From Ephydatia muelleri (taxonomy: Eukaryota > Porifera > Demospongiae > Spongillida > Spongillidae), in assembly GCA_013339895.1 (NCBI GenBank), contig JABACO010000006.1, positions 3,924,320 to 3,988,319 of the forward strand: a stretch of 64,000 bases of DNA. Reading direction: 5' to 3'. Of the stretch, positions 22,666-34,818 are shown one piece after another (the first letter of the stretch is position 1; every line of letters starts with the position of its first letter). Under the pieces are notes generated by a model. It did not search any database and had not been told where the DNA came from. It saw only the letters and a list, made by a program, of their open reading frames with translations. A program made the translations under genes and the position numbers.

Positions 22666-25600
22666 ATGGAGAAATTGGAGCTGATGGTAGTATTACTTAT
22701 TTATGACATCACAGGAAGTAAGTCTATTTCATTCTAGATGCACATGTCGAGTGTCCTTTGCATATGTAATATTGGATAGGAACTGTCTGTCATATTCTAT
22801 ATATGAACTGCATGACTACAATTATGTGTTTGTACCAACACCTTACTTTATTTTAATACCCTGCATGGAAGTACAAGTATGTGTCAACTCATACTCTACT
22901 ACACACCAAACACTATACATTTTCATCTTAATAAGCCCAATTGTGGAACTGTGAATTCATTCTCCTCTGCTATGGCATTCTGTGTCCACATGAGAAGTGT
23001 GTTTTTCTCCCCAGGCTCCACACAGAGTCTTCCATGTCACACTGCCAGTGGAGATAACTGTTCATCAAGTATATGCCCCAACACTGAGGTGACCTACACC
23101 TGTACCATCAGTGGAACACCTGGTGGCGTTACTGATTGGACCCTGCCCACTGGCACCTGTACTAACAATGCATACACTGATAAGATAAGACTTTCTCAGT
23201 TTGTGAGCTTTGGACAATGTGCTGCTCAGGGATCTGGAGTTCCCAGTATGTGTGGACCTTACAGAGCTTCCAGCATACAGCCGTTTAGTGGCACAAACTG
23301 TCTGTCCTCCATCTTGACTGTAAACATTACAGCTGCTATGAATGGTAGCACTGTGACATGCAACAACACTGATTTTATGAGGTCTGCATCTACTGTTATT
23401 TCCATGGCAACCATCAATATAGTAGGTACGCCATTTATTTGTGCACATGTTTGTGTAAATGGCTTCCCTGACCCCTTCATTGCCATCACAATTAGTAGCA
23501 GCTTGCACATCAGCAATAATAACCAAATTTACCTGGAAATTGTAGAAACTGTTAGTTTAGTTTTCGTAGCAAACTTTGTTGATTTTTGCAGATTGCCATC
23601 TAATGACATTAACTTTTTATACGAGCCCAACATAGCTAGGCTCATATAAACAGTGAATGTTGTTAGATGTCAAGCGGCGGCAAAAATTAATAAGATTTGC
23701 TATACGAAAACTAACAGTTTCTACAATTTCCAGGTGAATTTAGTTATTTTAGCTGATGTGCAATGCATGTGCTAATAAAGTGTACAGCTGGAAATGTACA
23801 ATACATGTACATGTTCATTATCACTGTTTTGTATTACTTGATTTCTGGCTCAATTATCAGCAGCTACAGTGTAGGTGGTTGGTATCTATCAGATGAATTT
23901 ATGTTGTATCCTACGTACATGGTGTGGGGTGTGTGCCAGTCATTTGTATGTTATCACATGATGTGTTTGCAATATTACCCACACATCAAGTGACATCGTA
24001 CAATACATACAGACACACAGATAGACACACCCACACACACCCCACATGCACACACACACACCCCATATACACACACACATACAAACACACATACACACAG
24101 ACATGCACACATAAGCGTAGTCAGACACATAGCCTTGACAGCAGGGTAGTTGACTCAGCATACCAATCTTTATGAAATCTTTAGAGAACAAAAATACTTT
24201 TGGGTTGAACTCAATTGTTAGCATTTAGAAAACACATTTCTCACACTTGGACGTTTATACTCAGCGTAAATTTATTGACGATGTATGAGACTTTTAGGGT
24301 CAAATGGTGACATAATGGTATTTGATTTGTATAAGAGATCAATGCTGACCAATAACTTGAAATGTGTGGTCTTATAATTGTCATTGTTGCTTTGAAATGA
24401 ATCAGTGTTAGAGATGTTATTTAACACAGGTACTTATACCAGTTTCCTTAATTGTGGCAAACCCAATACTTTATTAACACCATATGATATTGTCAGATTT
24501 GATTTACCCTGTAGTACCACTCAATGTCTATGCTTTACATTTACATGTACATTGTAATTGCAGGGGCCTCAGAAGGGCAATACATTTGACACGATGGGAG
24601 GGTGGAGATAGGTGGGAGGGGGGTCTGTGTTTTTCTCCCCAGGCTGCACACAGAGTCTTCCATGTCACACTGCCAGTGGAGATAACTGTACATCAAGTAT
24701 ATGTCCCAACACTGTGGTTACCTACATCTGTACCATCAGTGGAACAGCTGCTGGTCTTACTGACTGGACTCTGCCCACTGGCACCTGTCCTACTAATACC
24801 TACACTGATAAGATAAGACTTTCTCAGTTGTGTGCTTTGGACAATGTGCTGCTCAGGGATCTGGAATTCCCAGTATGATCTGACCCCTCCATTGTCATCA
24901 CATGCATAGATCAAGATGTACATGTACATGTACTGTACAGCTCTACATGTTACAGCAGCTAGGTGGTTGGTATCTATCAGATGAATTTATGTTGTATCCT
25001 ACATGGTGTGGGGTGTGTGTCAATCATTTGTATGTTATCACGTGATGTGTTGCAATAATATGCACACATCATGTGACAACGTACAATACATATAGACACA
25101 CAGATAGACATACCCACACATGCATACACACACACACATACACACAGACATGCACACATATGCGTAGTCAGACACATAGCCTTTACAGCTGGGCAGTTGA
25201 CTCAGCATACCAATTTTTATGCAATCTTTAGAGAACAAAAATACTTTTGGTTTGAACTCAATTGTTAGCATTTAGAAAACACATTTCTCACACTTGGACT
25301 TGTATGACGATGTATGAGGCTTTTAGGGTCAAATGGTGACATAATGGTATTTGATTTGTATAAGAGATCAATGCTGACCAATAACTTGAAATGTGTGGTC
25401 TCATAATTGCCGTTGTTGCTTTGAATTTGGCGCAGATGACTCTGTCCCACGTAATCTCATTGATTTTGCAGTTTCTTTGTCTCACGAGGGCATGTTTGCT
25501 AAAGCTTGTAGAATTTTGGTATCCTCTGGCCTGGCACCCAATAATGAGGATACGTGGAAGCTGTTAAGGGAGAAGGACCACTCCCTATAATCCCCGAAAC

Positions 25601-28600
25601 AACCTCTGCACAATCCATATCCCTGAATGACAATTTCAATGTTTACAACATTCTTAAATCGTTCCCGAAGGGTATTTCAGCAGGTCCTTCTGGCCTAAGA
25701 GTGCAACACTTGTTAGATGCGAATTCCCAGTAGGTGATTACATATACTTGCAAACTTTATTGCCTCAAAACGTCTCCAAGCACACAAGCTGTTGCTCCAG
25801 TTGAAAGATGTTGCTGCCACAGACCCACAAGTGGCGTTAACTTTACTTCGTTTGTGTGGTAGCTTTTGCAGGTTAAGTTACTTGGCTCGTTCAACTCCAA
25901 CTGATTTGGTATTGGAAGCTTTCAAGCTTTTTGATGATGACATCCACCAATGTTTCATGGACTGTATACATGTAGGTTTCGCAACTTCTGATGAGGCATG
26001 GTGTCAGGCCCAGCTTGGCCTCAACAGTGGTGGTCTAGGTTTGTGCTCACTGTTCCTTCACTCAAGCTCAGCGTACATCGCTTCTGTCTGTTCCACCGGT
26101 GTTGTTGATTCTGAAGACATACATCTCACAAATGCCATTGACCACTTTAATTCTTATGTTTCTTCAATTGAGAAACTTTCTGTCAATTCCATTATCTCCT
26201 CACCTGTCAGACAGAAGCTTCTGTCCTCTAAAGTGAATGACCATTGTTTTCAAAACCTTTTTGATCGATCCTCTCCTGCTAACAAGGCTAGGCTGCTATC
26301 AGTTTCAGCTCCTTCCGCATCCCAAGGTCTACATCTTGACCCCATTTAATTCAGGGTAGCTGTCAAGGGGTGGCTGGGCCTAGATACCTCCCAGGGCTCT
26401 CAGTGTGTCTTCTGCCCTGCCCACAGTCTGGACCCTCTTGGACACCACGCTTTAACATGCAAATATGAGGGTGATGTTGTATTACGCCATAATGCACTCA
26501 GGGACACTTTAGTGCACTTCCTTCACAATGCGCATGCTTCTGTCCAAGTTGAAGTTGGCGCTGGGCTCTTTCCCAACCATTCGCAGTCACGACCTGCCGA
26601 TATTCTGTTGCAGAATTAGAACCTTGGGAGGCCCGTTGCCCTGGACATCTCCGTTGTCTCACTGCTAAATCCTTCAACTTTAGCTGAAGCGGGAGCAACG
26701 TTTGGTGCAGTCCTTGAGGCAACGGAGTACAGGAAACACCAGGCCAACAATGAAACGTGTTCAGCTCTAGGGTGGGTCTCAACCCCTCTAGCAGTTGATT
26801 CCTATGGGGCTTGGGGTAAAGAGGCTTCATTGTTTTTTTGCTAAAGTTGCTACTCGGCTTGAAATCCACAAGTCCCTGCCAAAGTCACAGGCTTCTTTCA
26901 ACCTGTTCTCCAACTTAAGCATTTGCTTAATTAGAGCAAATGCCAGAGCCATTCTCCGAAAAGTGTAGAACCGTACCTGTCTGTGTTTGATGTGTATATT
27001 TGTCTTGATTTTAGTTTATAGTAGTAATTAAAGTTCAACAATTTATTAAATTATACATTTTTAGAACAACAAATCAAAACAACAATAATATAGGAGGAGG
27101 CTGAGTTAGTCTTCTACTTACCTTCCTCTCACGCATGTCTCCTTGTGAATGTCGAACTGTCACTGTGGACATATGTTGTTGGTTTCAATAGATGGCATCA
27201 TACATGTATGTGTGAGACTCCGATCTCCTCAACACGTCTGCAGGATTGATCAGGCTTATTCTATGTGTGTTTAAACGTGTGTACTACTGTATGTGTGTTT
27301 TGGGTAGGCAGTGGGGAACAGGTCCTGGTGATTGGAAAGGCTCGCAGTTGGACGAGTGTGAAGCAGCAGCTTAGCACTAGTGATAATCTAGCTGTGGCTG
27401 GATTGTGAAATTTGAAAATAGAGAATGTATTTATTAATTGAATTGTTAAGTAAATAGATTTTTTGATCTTTCCACATTAGCAGAAATTTTTGCAGTGAGT
27501 TCATTGTTAAGTGTGTACATAGTTTACATCAAGCATGTACATGTATCGGTCTTTATAGTGGCTCATGACTTAAACATTTAATTACATTCATGAAATGTAT
27601 AAATACTTTCAGGTCCTCCTGGACGCCCAAATGTTGTGGCAAATACCACTGGTTCAGACATGGTACTAGTGGTAGTGAACCCCTCCTCCAGTGGTGGTCT
27701 TCCTACAAGCTACAGTGTTACCATCAGTAATAGCAGCTACATGTACAGCAATTCTACACCAGCTTTTCTCAATTGGTCTGCAATGGTCACCTTCACTGGT
27801 CTGACCAATAGCACCAACTACACTATCTCAGCAGTGGCCATCAACTGTGCTGGTTCAAGTAATTCAAGTAACGCTACCAGAATCTACGTCTCATGTATGT
27901 ATAAGGTTTAAGGCTATACAAGTATAATGCTGAATATCTTGCACATGTGTGCACATACAGTGTACATCCCTGTGGTTGAATATTAGCAAATTCCACCTCC
28001 ATTGGTTTTGGTGCTGTGTGGATGCAACCAATATTCTTGAGTGAACACTAAACGTTTGCCCTTCCCACACCTGGATAATGCCACAATCATCTGCTTGATT
28101 TGTTGTAAAACTGATTATTTTACTCGATACATTACTAGGCAAACATATCAAATACTGGTAGCCAATTTGTATTTCATACAATTAATTTTGTCAAGATAGA
28201 TGAGCAAATATGTCCTCAGATAATTGAGGTGGATCCAACATTGCAATAAACATATAATCATGTTGCTAATAGCAGGTGCCACTCAGATTCTGATTATATA
28301 AGCATATTAACATGTTATGCTATAATAATATTATTCAAAACACATTGCAGTGTGATGTATTTTTAAAACCTATAGCACACCATCTCATGTTTTACATGCA
28401 TGTGTATGTATAGTATGTCTATCATGGGTACAAATTGTCCTAATCACATATGAGCATGTAAACTACATGTACTCTTTTCATTGGATGCAGGGCCAGCTCC
28501 AACTCCATCTCCACCAACTTCACGTGCATCCATTATATCATCAACTTCAGCAGCAACTGCAGGTAAAGTACTCTTAACGTGTACTGCATTCTTGCCCTGT

Positions 28601-28865
28601 GTCGTATCACTTTGCAGCCATCTGTGTGCCCTCCATTGATGTTTCTACTGCTGTCGGCATAACTGTCTCCATTACATTTATCATGGCCTTCTCTCTGGGA
28701 GTGTTGGTGGCCATATGTATTAGTTGTATCTCCAAGACAAGATCCAAAACTACATCACCTCATCCTTCCACTCCTAATGTACCTTATGAGATGGTGGGCA
28801 TTAATCAGAAGAAGATAGGTGTCATTCCACTAGAGACCAATGATGCTTATGGAACAGTAAAATAG
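22666..28865 (+). CDS. Receptor B: signal peptide, Ig, FN3, stalk, TM, ITIM-like tail
   Basis: Paralog of receptor A with the same five exons and phase 1 joins: 22666-22717 (MEKLELMVVLLIYDITG), 23015-23425 (Ig-like, 137 codons; Cys of TYTC, Trp of TDWTLP, and VNITAAMNGSTVTC), 27613-27894 (FN3, 94 codons), 28491-28562 (24-codon stalk) and 28618-28865 (membrane segment and tail). Total 354 residues, open throughout. The membrane segment is GITVSITFIMAFSLGVLVAI. The tail contains VPYEMV, which fits the ITIM consensus (I/V/L/S)xYxx(I/V/L), and a second tyrosine in DAYGTVK. The 4.2-kb intron 23426-27612 holds a broken Ig exon and a non-LTR relic; splicing across it is assumed from the paralog. Predicted single-pass surface glycoprotein; ligand unknown. 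Confidence 0.72.
23426..24642. other. Receptor B intron: duplicated block with inverted repeat
   Basis: Positions 23530-23735 form a hairpin: ACCTGGAAATTGTAGAAACT (23531) pairs with its complement near 23713, and ATGACATTAACTTTTTATAC with a partner near 23655. This MITE-like hairpin is absent from the receptor A intron. It is followed by the duplicated intronic block with an ACAC-rich tract at 24006-24110. Confidence 0.6.
24643..24877 (+). pseudogene. Broken Ig exon inside the receptor B intron
   Basis: It starts after the same TTCTCCCCAG acceptor as the working Ig exons and matches the Ig exon of B for about 235 bp (TQSLPCHTASGDNCTSS, TDWTLPTGTC). A one-base loss near 24830 shifts the frame, and the sequence then jumps at CAGTATG to the downstream intron, deleting the second half of the domain including the second Cys and the donor site. 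It cannot add an Ig domain in frame. It is a duplicate of 23015-23480 with an internal deletion. Confidence 0.8.
25425..27050 (+). pseudogene. Non-LTR retrotransposon relic in the receptor B intron
   Basis: Sequence ends sharply at 25424 against intron sequence that continues uninterrupted in the neighbouring duplicate (24396), marking an insertion. Frames include VPRNLIDFAVSLSHEGMFAK, then VALTLLRLCGSFCRLSYLAR, QLGLNSGGLGLCSLFLHSSS, a zinc motif (CVFCPA...LDPLGHHALTC at about 26405-26460), SRPADILL and RPVALDISVVS. Stops near 25588, 26347 and 26618 and frameshifts break it. The RPAD...LDIS spacing resembles a PD-(D/E)XK endonuclease. Inserted after the Ig block duplicated, since the other copies lack it. 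Confidence 0.65.
27051..27612. other. Receptor B intron, 3' part
   Basis: No coding feature. AT-rich with several TACATGTA words, leading to the ACTTTCAG acceptor of the FN3 exon. Confidence 0.5.
27895..28490. other. Receptor B intron between FN3 and stalk exons
   Basis: Aligns with the equivalent intron of receptor A with several hundred bases deleted or replaced. No independent feature. Confidence 0.55.
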
Positions 28866-30468
28866 ATTGTGCGTTTTTTACCAAGTGTATGTAGCTGTTT
28901 CATTTGATTTGACTTGTAAAAAGAATCACCTATGTTTGGTAATGACATGAAGAAAATGCAGATAAGATTGAATATGTACTAAGTTCCATTTCACCTTATG
29001 CCAATACAATACATATACTTGAAAATAGACTTTGGATGTATATTTAATGTAATCAAATGAGTCCTAGCATGGTCATCATACCTGAGCTGAGTGTCCATTA
29101 ACATGATAACGAGATGTCTCTCTCCTGAGGCTGCTCGATGGTTAGTTATGGGGTTACAAAACATCACTAGCATCTAATATAGAGTAATGGATGGATATAT
29201 AGGCACACTTCAAGGTGTGGCAGATTGCACATATAGGCTAGTATTGGTAGTACAGGACATTTAGAAAACATATGCTGTAGAAGTACCTAAACTATTAGCT
29301 AGCAATGCATTACCTCTGCCCTCTCAGATTAAGAGATCAAACATAACTCTCCAAGGTTGTCACGGAGACATTGTATCATATGCCCTACACCCCTTATGAT
29401 TCCAATTTATAAATAACCTTAACTTGACCCTAAATATAGCCACATGTTGCATCATGCTTAGCTGACAATCCGTCTGATGAAATGCATGTGCACTGATTCC
29501 CAACTTGATCTCTGTCAAGGGTGCAATGGTTCATTATACATGTATGTGTGATGTGTACTGACACACAAATAACTAAGCAAATTAAAAGGGTTATGACAAT
29601 ATCATTGAGGACCCTTCCTTATGTACAATATCCATTGAGAAAAATGGCTGCTGCTTCCATGACATCTGTTTCATAAACAGTTCTTCGGTTAGTCTTCCTA
29701 CCTTGGCAAAATTGATGACATGTTTGGGTACATATTTTTATTTGTGTTTGTATCAACATGGCTCTGCTGATGAGCACTGGGCTTCCTCTATAGTCTTAAA
29801 TGGCAATATGGGAGAGAGCATGTGTTCAATTGTGTGCTGCAATTACCCCCTCCCCCTCCCCCTCCTGCCTCACCCTGCCCGTGCCTGTTGGTGAGTTTGT
29901 ATGCTGATAGTAACACATATATACTACAATCAAGATGACACAATCACTTTCATAATGACAGAAAAGTAACAAGAATAAGTAAATATGAGAACAAAACTGT
30001 GAGATACAGAGTTTAATGTGAGAAGACCTCAAGCATCTAAGGAGTTAAAGTGTTACTGAAAGCTTGGGTGGGGTGGGTATAGAGAATGGATGCAATTCAT
30101 TCTGGGACAGCATGAAAAAACATTGCATACATGTAAACGATGTGCACATACAGCACTGTACATGTACAAGACCATCAATTTGCATTCTTTGTTCACAACT
30201 AAAGGTTTTAAGCTGGTGTGGTGGAATAAAATATCATGTCTAACAAAACTGAACAGAAAATGGTACACAAATGTTCAAAGTAATGACCAACTGCAGACAA
30301 AAGGGGTACATGTATAGAGTTTTTAGGATATGACTGTGGAGTAAAACACATCCTGCTGCTGACCAGTACTTGTAGACTCTCCTCTTCCTCCTCTCCTAGA
30401 CGCTGGGCTCCTAGCTGCTGGGGCAACCTGCACAGCTGCATACATCATTTTCTGTGTAATGTACAAAC
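28866..30468. other. 3' flank of receptor B
   Basis: No gene found. It is paralogous to the 3' flank of receptor A up to about 30000. Around 30330-30450 it carries the GTTGCCCCAGCAGCTAGGAG-type block (complement) that also occurs at 9470-9560, then the LTR element begins. Confidence 0.5.
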
Positions 30469-30574
30469 TGTGATAACTGATGTATTATATTATGCAACGC
30501 GCATGCGCATGCTAGTATTTAAGTGTTGCCGCATTGGATTTGGACAGATTAAAATTGGTACTTTAGCCGAGTTA
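30469..30574 (+). repeat. 5' LTR
   Basis: 106 bp starting TGTGATAACTGATG, containing the self-complementary GCGCATGCGC and a TATTTAAG box. It matches the 3' LTR except for two substitutions near 30540-30542. Confidence 0.8.
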
Positions 30575-30600
30575 CTACATAACTGGCGACGAGGGTGTTC

Positions 30601-31644
30601 ATGGCACTCTTTGGAGCGGTTGGAGAATATGTGGAGGGGGAGGAAGACTGGTCACAATACGTCGAAAGGCTTGGGCACTTCTTCGGGGCTAACGGAGTGA
30701 GTGATGCAAGTAAGAAGCGCTCAGTTCTTCTTTCCACCATAGGGCCGAAAGCGTACCAGACGCTAGCTAGTCTGGTTGCGCCAGAGACACCGGGAGGCAA
30801 GACGTACGATGAACTGATAAAATTGATGGCAGAGCATTTTAGTCCCAAGCCGCCGGTAATAGTCCAGCGGTACAGGTTCCATAGCAGGGTCAGGCAACAA
30901 GGCGAGTCTGTAAGTGTGTACGTAACGCAGCTTAAGGAGCTAGCTCGGAAGTGTGAGTTTGGTGATGCCCTTAACGATATGCTGCGAGACAGACTAGTAT
31001 GTGGCATTAACGACGAGCGAGTGCAAAAGAGACTATTAGTTGAGGTAAATTTGACGTTTGATTCAGCCCTTAAGATTTCCCAAGGTTGCGAAGTGGCAGA
31101 ACGGTGCGCAAAAGAAATACACAGTGGACGCTCTCAGGAGTTGGCCGAGCACCAAAACCAACAGGTACATGCTGTAACTCCTGGACCACCTCAGTGGAGA
31201 ACAGGTCCTGGAACTGGAACCCCGAGGTGTTACAGGTGTCTGCGGAGGGACCACGCTCCTGATAAGTGCCCACATCGAAGTGCTGAGTGTTTTGGGTGTG
31301 GCAAAAGAGGTCATATCCGGATGGCGTGTAAACAAGTACAAGCGAAGGCTGGGGGAATGCAGCCATCTCGGCGAGGAGTACAGGTGTTGCAAGAGGAGTC
31401 AGAAGACCTTAAGGAGGAAGGAGACAGTACTAACGCACTCCAACAATTGCGTATACAAGGTGTATTATGCAAAATCAATAATGAACCCATTCAATTGCAG
31501 GTGTCTATCGATGGAGTATTGGTCACAATGGAGCTAGACACAGGAGCCGCTGTATCTATTGTTTCGGAATCAACATTCCGGCGCCTATGGTCAGGGAAGG
31601 TCTTAGAGAGGTCAGGAATTCGGTTGTGTACGGGAAGGTCTTAG
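30601..31644 (+). pseudogene. gag with aspartic protease start (frame ends early)
   Basis: ATG at 30601 follows the primer-binding-like site by 5 bp. The first ~190 residues are a capsid-like gag region (EEDWSQYVERLGHFF near the start). Two zinc knuckles of form CX2CX4HX4C follow (CYRCLRRDHAPDKC and CFGCGKRGHIRMAC), then a protease motif LDTGAAVSIVS at about 31530. A 38-bp tandem duplication (31594-31631 repeated at 31632-31669) shifts the frame and ends the ORF at 31644; the frame resumes in the second copy. Gag-protease is normally translated as part of a longer polyprotein in this family. Confidence 0.8.
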
Positions 31645-34290
31645 AGAGGTCAGGAATTCGGTTGTGTACATATTCTGGTGAGTCATTAAAAGTGATAGGT
31701 AAATGGGAAGCAGATGTGAAGTACAATAACCAAACAGATAAATTGTCAGTAATTGTGTTGGAGGGAGCAGGACCATCACTTTTGGGGAGAGACTGGCTAC
31801 ACCGCTTTAGGATTGACTGGAAGTCTTTGTTTGTTATACAGAAGGGTGCTTCATTAGAAAATGTATTGACAAAGTATGAAATGGTGTTTAATGAAGGGCT
31901 AGGTACAGTGCTAGGCTATGAAGCAAAACTAGTTATGAAAGAAAATGCAGTACCTTGATTTTGCAAAGCTCGACCAATGCCATATGCCATTAAAGAAAAG
32001 ATTGAGAAAGAACTGAATAAACTAGTTCAAGAGGGTATATTACAACCAGTTGAACTGTCGGAGTGGGCAGCACCAATTGTTCCTGTGATTAAGCCTGATC
32101 AATCTATTAGAATATGTGGTGACTTCCGGCTAACTGTAAACCAGGCCTTAGAAACTGAACGGTATCCACTGCCAAAAATTGAAGATATATTGGCCTCATT
32201 GGCAGGTGGGGAAAGGTTTACCAAGTTAGATTTGAGTAAAGCATATCTGCAGGTCCAACTGGATGAGGCTTCCAGAAAATTTATGGTAATTAATACACAT
32301 AAAGGATTATTCCAATATAATAGGATGCCTTTTGGGGTGTCATCAGCTCCTAGTATATTTCAGAGGATAATGGACAGTGTACTTCAGGGGATCCCAAAGG
32401 TGATTGTGTATATTGATGACATTTTAATAACAGGCAGTACTGACAAAGAACATTTGGAGACACTTGAAAAAGTTCTGTATAAGTTAAAAGAAGCTGGTAT
32501 TCACCTCAACAAAGATAAATGCTTCTTTTTGCAGGAGTCAGTTGTGTATTTGGGATACAAAATTGATAAAAATGGTATTATCCCTTGGCAGAAAAGGTAG
32601 AAGCAGTGAAGAATGCACCAGAGCCTAAGAATATAACAGAGTTAAAATCGTATTTGGGGCTTCTGACATACTACTCTCGGTTTCTTCCACGCATGGCAAC
32701 CATGCTGGCACAATTGTACAGGCTACTGCAGGCTAAGATTCCATGGAATTGGACACAGAAGGAGAAAATGGCCTTTGAGAACAAAGAAGAATTTGCTACT
32801 GTCTGCCAAGGTACTTGTACATTTTGACCCCAATAAGGAATTGATTTTAGCATGTGATGCTTCATCTTATGGTGTGGGTGCCGTACTGTCCCATAAAATG
32901 CCAGATGGTACAGAGCGACCCATTGCATTTGCTTCTCGTACACTGTCTAGTGCAGAAAAAAACTATTCACAACTTGAAAAGGAGGGGCTTGCTTGCATAT
33001 TTGGTGTAAAGCGGTTTCATTTGTATTTATATGGAAGAAATTTTACAATTGTAACAGATCACAAACAATTGTTGCAGCTATTTGACCCCCAAAGGGGAAT
33101 CCCTATGCAGGTGTCAGGGAGAATACAAAGGTGGATAATGACTCTAGCAGTGTACAAGTACAAGTTGGTTTTCAAGAAAACTGAAGAGCATGGTAATGCA
33201 GATGCATTGAGCCGGCTACCAATGGACGGGAAGCAAATTGAAGAGGAAGAAGAAATACCCACAGAATTGGTCCTACTTTTTGAAAGTCTAAAGGACTCAC
33301 CAGTAGACTGTTCACAAGTGAAGCATTGGACTAAGAAAGATCCAATCTTGTCACAAGTGTTGCAGTATATATTGGCAGGGTGGCCACTACATCCGCCTTC
33401 AGGTGCATCACAGACCCTGTTATCTTTCTGGCAACGTCGAATGGAGCTATCAACTCATGATGGTTGTATCCTTTGGGGTAATCGGGTGGTTGTCCCAGAA
33501 AAAGGAAGAAATTATGTATTGCAAGAGTTGCATGGGGGACACCCAGGAATATCTAGAATGAAAAGCTTGTCTAGAACATTTGTATGGTGGCCGGGAATAG
33601 ATAAAGATATTGAAATGCTGGTTTCCAAATGTCCTCAGTGTCAGGCTGCAAGACCATCACCACCAGTGGCTCCCTTACAACCTTGGAGTTGGCCTACCAG
33701 ACCATGGGCAAGATTACACATAGATTATGCAGGCCCTGTCGAAGGGCAGATGTTGCTGGTGGTGATTGATGCTCATTCAAAGTGGATCGAAGTGGAGGTC
33801 GGGAAAGATGCTACTGCAGAGGCAACTATCCAGCAACTGCGAACAATATTTTCAAGGTTTGGAATACCAGAAACAGTGATGACGGATAATGGGCCATGTT
33901 TTTCAAGCAGGGAGTTTCATGACTTCCTTAAAAATAATTGTGTGACACACATTAGGTCAGCACCACATCATCCGTCTTCTAACAGAATGGCAGAAAGGGC
34001 TGTGCAAACTGTGAAGCAGGGATTAAAGAAGATGACAACTGGAACACTCAGAGATAAGTTGGCAAGATTCTTATTTCAGTACAGAATTACCCCCCAGACA
34101 ACCACTGGTGTCTCTCTCTTGCTGAACTTCTGTATGGCAGAAGGCTCCGATCCCGTTTAGATGCATTGCATCCAAATTTAGCGGAAAGAGTGGAAAGGAG
34201 GCAGCAGGGACAAAAGGCAGCACACGATACCAATGCAGTTGAAAGGAGTTTTCAAGAACAGGAAAGCGTATATATGAAATATTATGCGCG

Positions 34291-34329
<39 letters not shown>

Positions 34330-34699
34330 ATGGAAATGGGTGCCTGGGAAAATCACAAAATGCAAGGGGCCATTATCGTTTGATGTGGTGTTAGAAAATG
34401 GGATTGTGTGCAGAAGACACCAAGATCAACTAAGGAAGCGAACAGGCGAGGCTGATGATACGTGGATGGGAGACAGATTATCGACTGATGTGGCTGCAGA
34501 AGATCCAGAGCTCAATAATGGAGCACAAGATGAGCAAGAGGAAGATGCCAATAATTCAGTGGTGGGCGATGAGCATGAGATTGACGAAGAAATAGATCAA
34601 GAAGCCCGCCCACCAGTCATCGTGCAACAAGCACCAGACCGAAGATATCCCAGCAGGAACAGACGGCAGCCTGAACGGTATCAAGCAGGGTTTTCTTGA
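31587..34699 (+). pseudogene. pol: protease end, RT, RNase H, integrase, with several breaks
   Basis: Pieces in order: protease remainder to 31958; TGA in frame at 31956-31958, where the next codons resume the expected sequence (likely CGA to TGA); reverse transcriptase 31977-32600 with LDLSKAYLQVQL and the catalytic YIDD at 32409-32420; frameshift near 32590; second frameshift near 32780-32815; RNase H ([27 protein letters not shown]); integrase with HHCC zinc motif (HGGHPGI...CPQCQ) and DDE residues in HIDYAGP, TDNGPCF and MAERAVQ; frameshift near 34115; C-terminal chromatin-facing domain after a G35 tract at 34292-34326. The poly-G run inside coding sequence is highly suspicious as a sequencing or replication-slippage product. 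As read the enzyme cannot be made in one frame. Confidence 0.82.
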
Positions 34700-34712
34700 G
34701 AAGGAAGAAAGA

Positions 34713-34818
34713 TGTGATAACTGATGTATTATATTATGCAACGCGCATGCGCATGCTAGTATTTAAGTGTTGCCGCATTGGATTATGACAGATTAAAATT
34801 GGTACTTTAGCCGAGTTA
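34713..34818 (+). repeat. 3' LTR
   Basis: 104 of 106 positions match the 5' LTR. Such similarity usually indicates a recent insertion, though 106 bp is too short for a reliable age. Confidence 0.8.

Larger units (their letters stand above)
30469..34818 (+). mobile_element. Ty3/Gypsy-type LTR retrotransposon, nearly full length
   Basis: Two 106-bp direct repeats (30469-30574 and 34713-34818, two mismatches) starting TGTGATAACTG enclose gag, protease, reverse transcriptase, RNase H and integrase in that order, which is the Ty3/Gypsy order. A TGGCGACGAGGG primer-binding-like site lies at 30584-30595 and a purine tract (GAGAAGGAAGAAAGA, 34698-34712) directly before the 3' repeat. The repeats are unusually short for this group. 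No clear target duplication was found. At least five breaks in the coding region make this copy non-functional as read; the same breaks occur in the right-arm copy. Confidence 0.88.

Noticed and set aside
23065..23526. 153-codon minus-strand open frame opposite the Ig exon of receptor B
   Set aside because: Antisense shadow: the plus strand has proper splice borders, cysteines and paralog conservation.
30549..31392. Minus-strand open frames of about 100-150 codons opposite gag
   Set aside because: Shadows of the gag frame; no domain, and the plus strand carries zinc knuckles and the protease motif.
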